From positions 1-64,000 of the forward strand of contig NZ_VMSG01000020.1 in assembly GCF_007713465.1 (NCBI RefSeq): a DNA stretch of 64,000 nucleotides, given 5' to 3'. This DNA comes from Pseudomonas sp. H3(2019). Lineage in GTDB: Bacteria; Pseudomonadota; Gammaproteobacteria; Pseudomonadales; Pseudomonadaceae. The notes under the pieces were generated by a model that was not told the DNA's origin, did not search any database, and was given only the letters and a program-made list of their open reading frames with translations. Every line of letters starts with the position of its first letter. Position 1 is the first letter of the stretch. The position numbers and the translations under genes were made by a program. Below, piece by piece: positions 25,376-34,060 of this stretch.

Positions 25376-28141
25376 ATGAAACTCACTCTGTTGAAAGAGT
25401 TCTTCGCAGGCTTCCTGCGGACCCGACACTTCGCCCGGCACTTCCGCCGACTGGCGCTGCTGGAAAGCTTCACCGACACGCCGGTCAACCGTGAGGTGCC
25501 GCCCACTCTGGCGCAAACCCTGGTGGCGGCCGCCAACAGCGACACCGGCAGCCTGCTGGAAAAACTCGGCAGCCACAGTGACGGTCTGAGCGACAGCGAG
25601 GCCGAGGCGCTGCGTGAGCAGTTCGGCCTCAACGAAGTCGAGCACGAGCAGCCGCTGCCGTGGTGGACCCACCTGTGGCACTGCTACAAAAACCCCTTCA
25701 ACCTGCTGTTGACCTTGCTGGCCGTGATCTCGTGGCTGACCGACGACCTGAAGGCTGCCACGGTGATTTTCTCGATGGTGGTGCTCTCGACCCTGTTGCG
25801 CTTCTGGCAAGAGGCCAAGTCGAACAAGGCCGCCGATGCGCTCAAGGCGATGGTGAGTAACACCGCGACCGTGATGCGCCGTGACTTCAGCGCTGAACCC
25901 GCGACGGTGTTTGGCAAACTCTATGGCGCGGCAGCCCGGGTCAAAGGTGCGCAGCGCATCGAACTGCCGATCAAGCAACTGGTGCCGGGCGACCTGATCG
26001 TGCTCTCGGCCGGCGACATGATTCCCGCCGATTGTCGGGTGCTCAGCGCCAAGGACCTGTTCGTCAGCCAGGCGGCGATGACCGGTGAATCGATGCCGGT
26101 GGAAAAATTCCCGCGCCAGCAGGACAACGACACCAGCAACCCGCTGGACCTCGATAACATTCTGTTCATGGGCACCAACGTGGTGTCGGGTGCGGCCACG
26201 GCGGTGATTCTGACCACCGGCAATAACACCTATTTTGGTGCGCTGGCCCAACGTGTCGGCGCCACGGATCGCGTGCCGACCTCCTTCCAGACCGGCGTCA
26301 ACAAAGTCAGCTGGCTGTTGATTCGTTTCATGTTCGTGATGGCCCCACTGGTGCTGTTCATCAACGGTTTCACCAAGGGTGACTGGATGCAGGCGCTGCT
26401 GTTCGCGCTGTCCATTGCCGTGGGCCTGACCCCGGAAATGCTGCCGATGATCGTTACCTCGACCCTGGCCAAGGGCGCGGTGTTTCTGTCACGCAAAAAA
26501 GTCATCGTCAAACGCCTCGACGCAATCCAGAACTTCGGCGCCATGGACGTGCTGTGCACCGACAAGACCGGCACCCTGACCCAGGACAAGATCTTCCTGG
26601 CGCGGCATGTCGACGTCTGGGGTGAAGAGTCCGAAGACGTGCTGGAAATGGCGTATCTGAACAGCTACTACCAGACCGGGCTGAAAAATCTGCTGGATGT
26701 GGCGGTGCTCGAACACGTTGAGGTCTATCGCGAGTTACAGGTTGGTACTGCGTTCCAAAAGGTCGATGAAATCCCGTTTGACTTCAATCGCCGGCGCATG
26801 TCGGTGGTGGTGGCCGAGCAGCATCAGCCCCATCTGCTGATCTGCAAAGGCGCGGTGGAAGAAGTGTTGGCAGTGTGCAAGCGCGTGCGTCACGGCGAGG
26901 CCGAGGAAGCGCTGACCGATGAACTGCTGGCACGGATTCGTCAGGTCACGGCCGAGCTCAACGAAGAAGGTTTGCGCGTTGTGGCGGTGGCCGCGCGCTC
27001 AATGCCGGCCGGTCGCGACACTTATAGCCTGGGCGATGAACAGGCACTGACGCTGATCGGTTACGTAGCGTTCCTCGATCCACCGAAAGAAAGCACCGCG
27101 CCTGCGCTCAAAGCCCTGGCTGCCCACGGTGTCGCGGTCAAAGTGCTGACCGGCGACAACGAACTGGTGACCGCAAAAATCTGCCGCGAAGTGGGCCTGG
27201 AGCAGCAAGGCCTGTTGATGGGCAACGACATCGAGCGCATGAGCGACGCCGAGTTGGCGGTGGCGGTAGAGACCACCAATGTCTTCGCCAAACTGACGCC
27301 GACGCACAAGGAACGCATCGTTCGTCTGCTCAAGGCCAATGGGCACGTGGTCGGTTTCATGGGTGATGGCATCAATGACGCGCCGGCGTTGCGTACCGCT
27401 GACATCGGTATTTCGGTGGACAGTGCGGTGGACATCGCCAAGGAAGCGGCCGACATCATCCTGTTGGAAAAGAGCCTGATGGTGCTGGAGGAGGGCGTGC
27501 TGGAAGGCCGTCGGACCTTCGCCAACATGCTCAAGTACATCAAAATGACCGCCAGCTCGAACTTCGGCAACGTGTTCTCGGTGTTGGTGGCCAGTGCGTT
27601 TATCCCGTTCCTGCCGATGCTGCCGATGCACCTGCTGGTACAGAACCTGCTGTATGACATTTCGCAGATCGCCATCCCGTTCGATAACGTCGATGACGAG
27701 ATGCTGAAAAAGCCACAACGCTGGCAGCCGGCCGATGTCGGACGCTTCATGATCTTCTTTGGCCCGATCAGTTCGGTGTTTGACCTGCTGACGTTCGCCT
27801 TGATGTGGTATGTGTTCGATGCCAACACCCCGGACCATCAAACCCTGTTCCAGTCGGGCTGGTTCGTGGTCGGGCTGCTGACCCAGACGCTGATCGTGCA
27901 CATGATCCGCACGCCGAAGATTCCGTTCCTGCAAAGCCGTGCGGCCATGCCGTTGCTGGTGATGACCGGGATCATCATGCTGGTGGGGATCTTTCTGCCA
28001 ATGGGGCCGCTGGCGCATTACTTCAAACTTCAGGCGTTGCCATCGCTGTACTTTGTGTTCCTGCCGGTGATCCTGCTGGCGTACATGGCACTGACCCAGG
28101 CAGTAAAAGGCTTCTATATCCGCCGGTTTGGCTGGCAATAA
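25376..28141 (+). CDS. mgtA: Magnesium-transporting P-type ATPase MgtA
   Basis: 921 residues, slightly longer than E. coli MgtA. P-type ATPase landmarks are complete: TGES in the actuator domain (QAAMTGESMPVEKF), the phosphorylated Asp in CTDKTGTLTQDK, KxLTGDN and MGDGINDAPALRTADIG hinge, and about ten membrane segments. The P3B-type SVDSAVDIAKEAADIILLEKSL segment identifies the Mg2+ importers. The ATG at 25376 is preferred (GGGGGA just upstream). It imports Mg2+ into the cytoplasm when Mg2+ is scarce; expression is probably controlled through the long leader. It is a single gene. Confidence 0.95.
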   Translation: MKLTLLKEFFAGFLRTRHFARHFRRLALLESFTDTPVNREVPPTLAQTLVAAANSDTGSLLEKLGSHSDGLSDSEAEALREQFGLNEVEHEQPLPWWTHLWHCYKNPFNLLLTLLAVISWLTDDLKAATVIFSMVVLSTLLRFWQEAKSNKAADALKAMVSNTATVMRRDFSAEPATVFGKLYGAAARVKGAQRIELPIKQLVPGDLIVLSAGDMIPADCRVLSAKDLFVSQAAMTGESMPVEKFPRQQDNDTSNPLDLDNILFMGTNVVSGAATAVILTTGNNTYFGALAQRVGATDRVPTSFQTGVNKVSWLLIRFMFVMAPLVLFINGFTKGDWMQALLFALSIAVGLTPEMLPMIVTSTLAKGAVFLSRKKVIVKRLDAIQNFGAMDVLCTDKTGTLTQDKIFLARHVDVWGEESEDVLEMAYLNSYYQTGLKNLLDVAVLEHVEVYRELQVGTAFQKVDEIPFDFNRRRMSVVVAEQHQPHLLICKGAVEEVLAVCKRVRHGEAEEALTDELLARIRQVTAELNEEGLRVVAVAARSMPAGRDTYSLGDEQALTLIGYVAFLDPPKESTAPALKALAAHGVAVKVLTGDNELVTAKICREVGLEQQGLLMGNDIERMSDAELAVAVETTNVFAKLTPTHKERIVRLLKANGHVVGFMGDGINDAPALRTADIGISVDSAVDIAKEAADIILLEKSLMVLEEGVLEGRRTFANMLKYIKMTASSNFGNVFSVLVASAFIPFLPMLPMHLLVQNLLYDISQIAIPFDNVDDEMLKKPQRWQPADVGRFMIFFGPISSVFDLLTFALMWYVFDANTPDHQTLFQSGWFVVGLLTQTLIVHMIRTPKIPFLQSRAAMPLLVMTGIIMLVGIFLPMGPLAHYFKLQALPSLYFVFLPVILLAYMALTQAVKGFYIRRFGWQ

Positions 28142-28168
28142 GCTGCCAGGACCGCAGCCGATAAGCGG

Positions 28169-28196
28169 CACCCGTGCGCCGTGCTGGCGGCGGGTG
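28169..28196 (+). terminator. Weak hairpin after mgtA
   Basis: CACCCG...CGGGTG arms with additional GCGCC/GGCG pairing fold into a GC-rich hairpin 27 bases after the mgtA stop. There is no T-tail. Confidence 0.35.
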
Positions 28197-28348
28197 TCAT
28201 CGGTATCACAGCAAAAAAATTAAAAGTAGATGGAACTGTTGCTTTCAGAAAGGTCCTACAGAAACCCCGCGGCATTGCCCTTAGTCTCAGGCGCTCTTGA
28301 TAAGGGTGGGCGAAAACGGCCGCACCGTCATTGTAGGGTCAATCAACC

Positions 28349-28783
28349 ATGCCGAATAAATCGTTACGTATCCTGATCGCCGATGAGCAGCATTTTCATC
28401 GGATGAAAATCGAGCGCAAGCTGAATCAGCTCGGTTACTACCGAATTGCCCCCGTGCACTCCCTTGCAGAGATGCTCAGCGTTGTCGAATACGGCTGTGA
28501 GCCGTTTGATCTGGTGATCATCAATGCAACCTTGTGTACCGGGACCGGCCTGGACCTGGTTGCCTTCTGCCAGGACAACCAGCAGATCTGTCATACATTG
28601 ATCTACGATGCCCAGAAAGCCGGCCTGCCCGCGTTGTTCGCCGTCCAGCAGCACAACGTGCGGATCAGCCAGGCGCGCGTACCGGACCAGGAAACCCTTG
28701 AAGGGCTGATGAGTCGCGTCGATATACCAGCTCACGGTTCCCGGCGTGGACACGCCCGGCAGCAGGGTGGTTTGCGCGCCTGA
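28349..28783 (+). CDS. Stand-alone receiver-like protein lacking the phospho-acceptor Asp
   Basis: 144 residues, with a CheY-like start (LRILIADEQHFHRMKIERKL). The acidic pair D12-E13 is present, but the phospho-acceptor position reads VIIN59AT instead of an Asp. The conserved lysine may be that of DAQKAG. There is no output domain, and the C-terminal 20 residues are basic and low in complexity. It lies 150 bases upstream of a BvgA/BvgS-like pair on the same strand, so it may be an unphosphorylatable accessory or decoy receiver for that system. Confidence 0.75.
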   Translation: MPNKSLRILIADEQHFHRMKIERKLNQLGYYRIAPVHSLAEMLSVVEYGCEPFDLVIINATLCTGTGLDLVAFCQDNQQICHTLIYDAQKAGLPALFAVQQHNVRISQARVPDQETLEGLMSRVDIPAHGSRRGHARQQGGLRA

Positions 28784-28933
28784 GCCACACGACCGTTGGT
28801 CTGAACTGTCAACTTTGACAGGTAGTTCCGCTCCGTTTCTTGTGCAACAGTCGTTGCGCAGCCGTTGTGTCAGCCTTGGCAAATGCCGTGGGCGGCACGC
28901 CGGGGTTTTTTGGGCGTTTCTACAGGAGTTGCC

Positions 28934-29581
28934 ATGAGTTCAGCGCTGATCGTGGACGATCACCCGGTTGTTGTGGCCGCCGTCAAAATGCTGCTTGGGG
29001 CACTCAGGGATTCCGGCGACAGGGTGATGTTTCAGACCATTCTGGAGTCATCCGATGGTGCGGAGGCGCTGCAAACGATCCTCGCCCAGTCACCTGACCT
29101 GGTGGTGCTGGATCTGAATATTCCCAAGCTTGGCGGGCTGGAATTGCTGAGTCGTCTGCAGCGCGATCAATCACCTTCTCGGGTTGTGGTCTTCACGTCC
29201 TATGAGCCCAGGTTTTATGTCGACCGCTGCGTGAGAGCTGGAGGTTTGGGCTTCGTCTCGAAAACCAATGACCTGCAAGAGTTGCGTAAAGCCGTTCAGG
29301 CGTTGATGTCCGGTTACACCTATTTCCCTCGGCTGGACAGCAGCTCAGTGAGCCAGGACCCGCTGCAACTCAACGAACTGCAGATGATCGAGAAACTCTC
29401 CGATCGTGAACTGACCATCTTTCGGTATCTGGCGCTTGGTTTAAGTAACAAGGAGATCGCCGAGGTCATGTTCCTCAGTCATAAGACCGTCAGTACCTAC
29501 AAAACCCGGTTGATCGCAAAGATCAACGTGCAGTCCCTGGTTTATCTGCGGGAATTCGCCAAACGTAATCAGCTGATCTGA
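28934..29581 (+). CDS. LuxR/NarL-type response regulator (BvgA/EvgA-like)
   Basis: 215 residues from the ATG at 28934 (CAGGAG 8 bases upstream). The receiver domain has D8-D9, the phospho-acceptor D60 in VVLDLNIPKLGG, and the conserved lysine in GFVSKTN. The C-terminal LuxR HTH is clear (LSDRELTIFRYLALGLSNKEIA, then HKTVSTYKTRL). The stop codon is immediately followed by the start of the hybrid kinase gene, so the two are coupled. It is the probable partner of that kinase. Confidence 0.93.
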   Translation: MSSALIVDDHPVVVAAVKMLLGALRDSGDRVMFQTILESSDGAEALQTILAQSPDLVVLDLNIPKLGGLELLSRLQRDQSPSRVVVFTSYEPRFYVDRCVRAGGLGFVSKTNDLQELRKAVQALMSGYTYFPRLDSSSVSQDPLQLNELQMIEKLSDRELTIFRYLALGLSNKEIAEVMFLSHKTVSTYKTRLIAKINVQSLVYLREFAKRNQLI

Positions 29582-32500
29582 ATGCACATGAGCGTGCGAG
29601 CCTGGCTGGTGGCGGTGATGTTGTTCAGTTCATTCTGGTCGCTGGACAGCTTCGCCGCAAAACCACAGCTGCTGAAACTGCAAGGGCGTTCGGCCGTCGA
29701 CGGTTACCAGGTCGAACTGGAAGAGGCCGACTGGCGCTGGCTGCGCGAGCAGGGCAGCTTGCGGCTGGGCGCTTCGGCGCCGGATTACGCGCCGTTCGAG
29801 GTCACCATCAGCGACACGTACCTGGAAGGCATCACCGCCGATTTTGCGGTCCTGCTCAGCCAGCTACTGCATATCCCGGTCGAGGTGAAACGCTACCGGT
29901 CCCGAGGCGAGGTGATTGCCGCGTTGAAGCAGGGCAATGTCGATCTGCTGGGCACCGCCAACGACTTTGAAGCGGCCGATCCGCAGCTGTTGATGTCGCG
30001 TAGCTATGCCGAAGACGCACCGGCCCTGGTCACCCGCACGGGCGATAGCGCCAGGCTGACAGCCGACCTTGCGGGTCAGCGGGTGGCGATGCTCGACCAT
30101 TACTTGCGACCCGAAGCGGTCGAGGCGGTTTATCCCAAGGCACACTTGCAACTGTACGACTCGACATTGAGTGCCATCGGCACGGTGGCCTTCGGCGGCG
30201 CCGATGTCTACCTGGGAGACTCCATCAGTGCCAGCTACCTGATCAATAACAGTTACCTGAACAATGTGCAGCTGGCGGGATTTGCCCGGCTGGATGTCAA
30301 CGCATTCGGTTTTTCAGTGAGTGCGGATAACCCTCGATTACGACGGATTATCGATACCGCGCTGGCGGTGATTCCCGTGCAGGAACGCATGATCATCCAG
30401 CGCCGCTGGAACGTCGGCAGCAGTTTCAGCGGTGCGCAACGCTTGCAATTGAGTGACAGCGAACAGCGCTGGCTGGATAGCCACCCATCGGTCAGGGTCG
30501 GGGTCATCGACAATTTTGCGCCGTTGTCCTTTTATGACGACAAAGGAGAGTTCAGAGGCCTCAGTGCCCAGGTCCTGGACCGGATCAGCCTGCATACCGG
30601 GCTGAAGGTCGAGTTCGTGCGCGGCCATTCGTTGTATCAGCAAATAGAGCAGGTCAAGCAAGGCGGGATCGACTTGCTGGCAGTCATTACCCCGAGTACC
30701 GAGCGCCAGGCAGAACTGCGTTTCACCCGACCGTATCTGATCAATCCCTTTGTCCTGGTCAGTGCAGGCGGCACCGGGGCCCCTGCGACGCTGGGTGACC
30801 TGGCCGGTAAGCGATTGGCGATCTATAGCGATCATGCGCTGCGCGAGTTCATTCTGGCGCGCGTTCCCGGCGTGCGCTTCGTTGATGTGCAAACGCCCGC
30901 CCAAGGCATGGAACTGGTCGTCAAGGGGCAAGCCGATGCGGCAGTGAGCTCATTGATCATGGCGCGCTATCTGATTGCTCGGGAGTACCGTCACGCGCTG
31001 GATATCACCAGTACGGTCGGCACTGAACCTGCGCACATCAGCTTCGCGACCAACCGTGGAGCCCTTGAGCTCTACTCGATTCTGAATAAAGCCCTGTTAA
31101 GCATTCCCCCGGAAGAAATGGACGAGTTGGCCAATCGCTGGCGCAATGAACTGCCGGTGGATGACAGCTACTGGTCGCGCCACCGCACGTCCATTCTTCA
31201 GGGTTTTTTGGCTGCAGGACTGTTGTTGCTGCTGGCGCTGGGCTGGATTGCCTACCAGCGCAGCCTGATCCGCAAGCGCCAGCAATTGCTGCAACAGGTG
31301 CGGCAAGCCAGGGACGCGGCAGACGATGCCAACCGTGCCAAAACTACCTTCCTGGCAACCATGAGCCATGAAATCCGCACGCCAATGAACGCTGTGATCG
31401 GCATGCTCGAACTGGCGATGTTGCGTGCTGAAGAGGGCGTCACGGACCGTCTTTCGATTGAGGTGGCGTGGAATGCAGCGCAACAGTTGCTGGAGTTGAT
31501 CGGCGACATTCTGGACATCGCGCGGATCGAGTCGGGGCATTTGTCCCTGACCCCGGAACGCGCGAATCTGTTGGTGCTGGTCGAGTCAGTGAGCAAGGTG
31601 TTCGAAGGTCTGGCGCGGCAAAAGAACCTGCTTTGGCAGGTCGAACTGGACGCCCATAGTGACTGCGATGTGGTGATCGACCCGATGCGTTTCAAGCAAA
31701 TCGTTTCCAACCTGCTGAGTAACGCGATCAAGTTCACCCACACCGGACAGATCAGCCTGACGCTGCGGTCAGAGCCGGGTGCCGTTCACGGGTACCTGGC
31801 GATCAGCCTGCGTATCAAGGACAGCGGGATTGGCATCAGCGAGTTTGACCAGCAGCGATTGTTCAGTCCGTTTGTACAGGCCAGCAATAGCCCGCAGGAT
31901 GGCCGCAGTGGCTCCGGGCTGGGCTTGCTCATCAGCCGTTCGCTGTGCGAGATGATGGGGGGGCGATTGCAATTGAGCAGCAAGCTGGGCGCTGGCACGC
32001 AAATCGACGTCAGCCTCGATGTACTGGCATTGCAGCCGCTGGCCGCGTCGCCGGTCGAGACTGCAGCGCCGGAGCGGGGGCACTCGTTAAACATTCTGGT
32101 GGTTGACGACTACCCGGCCAATCGCCTGTTGCTGGTACAACAACTGAGCCGTCTTGGGCACCGTGTGTCTGATGCCCAGGACGGTGAGCAGGGGCTTGAG
32201 TGTTGGCGTGAGGATACGTTCGACGTAGTGATCACCGATTGCTATATGCCGAACCGCAGCGGCTACGAGTTGACCATGGCGATTCGTGACGAGGAGCAGG
32301 CCAATGGGGACGTGCCTTGCCTGATTCTCGGTTTCACCGCCAATGCCCAGCCCGAAGAAAAGATCCGCTGCATGGAAGCCGGGATGGACGATTGCCTGTT
32401 CAAGCCCATCGGCCTGAAAGACCTGAGTGCCCGTCTGGCCGGTGTGACACCGGACACCAACACGCGACAACCGCTCGAAACGTTGCCGGTCAGCGCTGCC

Positions 32501-32824
32501 GAAATCGATCTTGGCAGCCTTGAACAACTGGCCGGCCCAGACCGTAGCCTGATCAATAAATTACTGACTGAGCTGGCCGCCAGTAACGCCGAGGACCTGG
32601 CACGGTTACAGGGCTTTTACCGCCAACGTGACCGCATGGGCTTGCGGGAGTTGGCCCATCGGATCAAGGGCGGCGCGCAAATGGTCAAGGCCCGGCGCCT
32701 GGTCCACTGTTGCGAACAGCTGGAAGCTGCCTGCGGCGAGCGCGATAACAACGTGTTGAGCCAGGCGGTGCAGGCCTTGCAAGACGCCATGGAGCGTTTA
32801 GCTCTGCACCTGGAGCAACGCTGA
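29582..32824 (+). CDS. BvgS/EvgS-like hybrid sensor histidine kinase
   Basis: 1080 residues. A signal-like N-terminus is followed by two tandem periplasmic SBP_bac_3 (Venus flytrap) domains (about residues 50-285 and 295-530), one membrane helix near 537-558, a HisKA domain with H596 in MSHEIRTPMN, a HATPase domain (NLLSNAIKFTHTG, GSGLGL), a receiver with D886 in VVITDCYMP, and an Hpt domain with H1026 in AHRIKGGA. This is the four-step phosphorelay layout of BvgS. No PAS domain is evident between membrane helix and HisKA, unlike BvgS but like some EvgS relatives. It presumably phosphorylates the regulator encoded directly upstream; the ligand is unknown. Confidence 0.93.
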   Translation: MHMSVRAWLVAVMLFSSFWSLDSFAAKPQLLKLQGRSAVDGYQVELEEADWRWLREQGSLRLGASAPDYAPFEVTISDTYLEGITADFAVLLSQLLHIPVEVKRYRSRGEVIAALKQGNVDLLGTANDFEAADPQLLMSRSYAEDAPALVTRTGDSARLTADLAGQRVAMLDHYLRPEAVEAVYPKAHLQLYDSTLSAIGTVAFGGADVYLGDSISASYLINNSYLNNVQLAGFARLDVNAFGFSVSADNPRLRRIIDTALAVIPVQERMIIQRRWNVGSSFSGAQRLQLSDSEQRWLDSHPSVRVGVIDNFAPLSFYDDKGEFRGLSAQVLDRISLHTGLKVEFVRGHSLYQQIEQVKQGGIDLLAVITPSTERQAELRFTRPYLINPFVLVSAGGTGAPATLGDLAGKRLAIYSDHALREFILARVPGVRFVDVQTPAQGMELVVKGQADAAVSSLIMARYLIAREYRHALDITSTVGTEPAHISFATNRGALELYSILNKALLSIPPEEMDELANRWRNELPVDDSYWSRHRTSILQGFLAAGLLLLLALGWIAYQRSLIRKRQQLLQQVRQARDAADDANRAKTTFLATMSHEIRTPMNAVIGMLELAMLRAEEGVTDRLSIEVAWNAAQQLLELIGDILDIARIESGHLSLTPERANLLVLVESVSKVFEGLARQKNLLWQVELDAHSDCDVVIDPMRFKQIVSNLLSNAIKFTHTGQISLTLRSEPGAVHGYLAISLRIKDSGIGISEFDQQRLFSPFVQASNSPQDGRSGSGLGLLISRSLCEMMGGRLQLSSKLGAGTQIDVSLDVLALQPLAASPVETAAPERGHSLNILVVDDYPANRLLLVQQLSRLGHRVSDAQDGEQGLECWREDTFDVVITDCYMPNRSGYELTMAIRDEEQANGDVPCLILGFTANAQPEEKIRCMEAGMDDCLFKPIGLKDLSARLAGVTPDTNTRQPLETLPVSAAEIDLGSLEQLAGPDRSLINKLLTELAASNAEDLARLQGFYRQRDRMGLRELAHRIKGGAQMVKARRLVHCCEQLEAACGERDNNVLSQAVQALQDAMERLALHLEQR

Positions 32825-32834
32825 GCGGTTCTGC

Positions 32835-33638
32835 TCAATCCCAGTCGGGAGCGATACCTTTCGGGCTGGTCAGGCGCTGGCCGCGTTCGAGTCCGGCGAT
32901 CAGCGCCATGTCCGCAGCGCTTAACGTCAGGTCGCGGGCCGCGAGGTTGCTGTCGAGGTTGGCGCGTTGGGTCGAAGACGGAATCACCGCGTAACCCAGC
33001 TGCATGGCCCAGGCCAGCGTGACTTGTGCCGGGGTCGCCTGATGTCGCTCGGCGATCTGTTGGATGACCGGGTCCTTCAGGACTTCGCCGTAGGCCAGGG
33101 TCATGTAGGAGGTGATCTGAATACCCTGGCTCTGGGCGAACTCGACCACTGTGCGGTTTTGCAGGTAAGGGTGCAGCTCGATCTGATTGGTCGCGATGTT
33201 GTCTGCGCCGACCGCGTCGATAGCTTGCTGCATGAGGTCGACGGTGAAGTTCGACACACCGATCTGCCGGGTCAGGCCCAGCGCTTTGGCTTCCAGCAGG
33301 GCGCCCATGAATTCGTGCACCGGCACCTGGTTTTCCGGGGACGGCCAGTGGATCAGTGTCAGGTCCAGGTAATCGGTTTTCAGTTTGCGCAGGCTTTCTT
33401 TCAAGCTGGCGATCAGTTGGTCCTTGGCGAAATTGGCGATCCAGATCTTGCTGGTGATGAACAACTCTTCGCGGGCAATGCCGCTGGCGGCGATGGCCTG
33501 GCCGACGTCGGCTTCGTTGTCGTAGATCTGCGCGGTATCGATCACCCGGTAACCGAGTTCAAGGCCAGTGCTCACCGAATCGATGACCACCTGGCCTTGC
33601 AAGCGAAACGTACCGAGGCCGAAGGCTGGAACAGACAT
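32835..33638 (-). CDS. dkgB: 2,5-diketo-D-gluconate reductase B (aldo/keto reductase)
   Basis: 267 residues from the ATG at 33638, the exact E. coli DkgB length. The frame extends upstream, but similarity begins at MSVPAFGLGTFRLQG. AKR catalytic residues are visible: the Asp and Tyr in IDTAQIYDNE, the Lys in TSKIWIANF and the His in LTLIHWPSP. The NADPH-binding end (IPSSTQRANL) is also conserved. It reduces 2,5-diketogluconate and small aldehydes such as methylglyoxal in the cytoplasm. It converges with the BvgS-like gene with only 10 bases between the stops. Confidence 0.92.
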   Translation of the reverse strand: MSVPAFGLGTFRLQGQVVIDSVSTGLELGYRVIDTAQIYDNEADVGQAIAASGIAREELFITSKIWIANFAKDQLIASLKESLRKLKTDYLDLTLIHWPSPENQVPVHEFMGALLEAKALGLTRQIGVSNFTVDLMQQAIDAVGADNIATNQIELHPYLQNRTVVEFAQSQGIQITSYMTLAYGEVLKDPVIQQIAERHQATPAQVTLAWAMQLGYAVIPSSTQRANLDSNLAARDLTLSAADMALIAGLERGQRLTSPKGIAPDWD

Positions 33639-33864
33639 GTGTGACTCCAAGGGTTGTGACAGGAATGGCCGCGAGTATCCCGGTCTGCATCCTTGAGAAA
33701 AACCGCTGTATCGGCAAAGCACTTTTTACTGAAAGTCACGAATCATGGAAGCAGTTGCATGCTTCCAGGCAACGGTCCGGTCGGATTACCGCAACCAGAT
33801 GACCCACTACAACACCCTGACCAACAGCATGGCGTACACGGATTCTGTATACGCCACTCACTAA

Positions 33865-33955
33865 CTGTGGGAGCGAGCTCGCTCGCGATAGCGGTCTGAC
33901 AGTCACTGCATAAGTGCCTGTTCTACCGTCATCGCGAGCAAGCTCGCTCCCACAT
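33865..33955. repeat. REPIN: two inverted REP elements
   Basis: CTGTGGGAGCGAGCTCGCTCGCGAT (33865-33889) and its inverted counterpart ATCGCGAGCAAGCTCGCTCCCACA (from 33931) flank about 40 bases. This is the classic REP doublet of P. fluorescens genomes. It lies in the 420-base non-coding stretch between dkgB and the MscS-type gene. Confidence 0.85.
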
Positions 33956-34060
33956 TGGTTTTGTGGTGGTGTGCGGGTAGCGTTCACCTCGCAATCAAAC
34001 ACTCCTACACTGTGCCAATCTGTGCGATCTTCACGCCATTGGTCTTGCTGGAGTTGCTTG

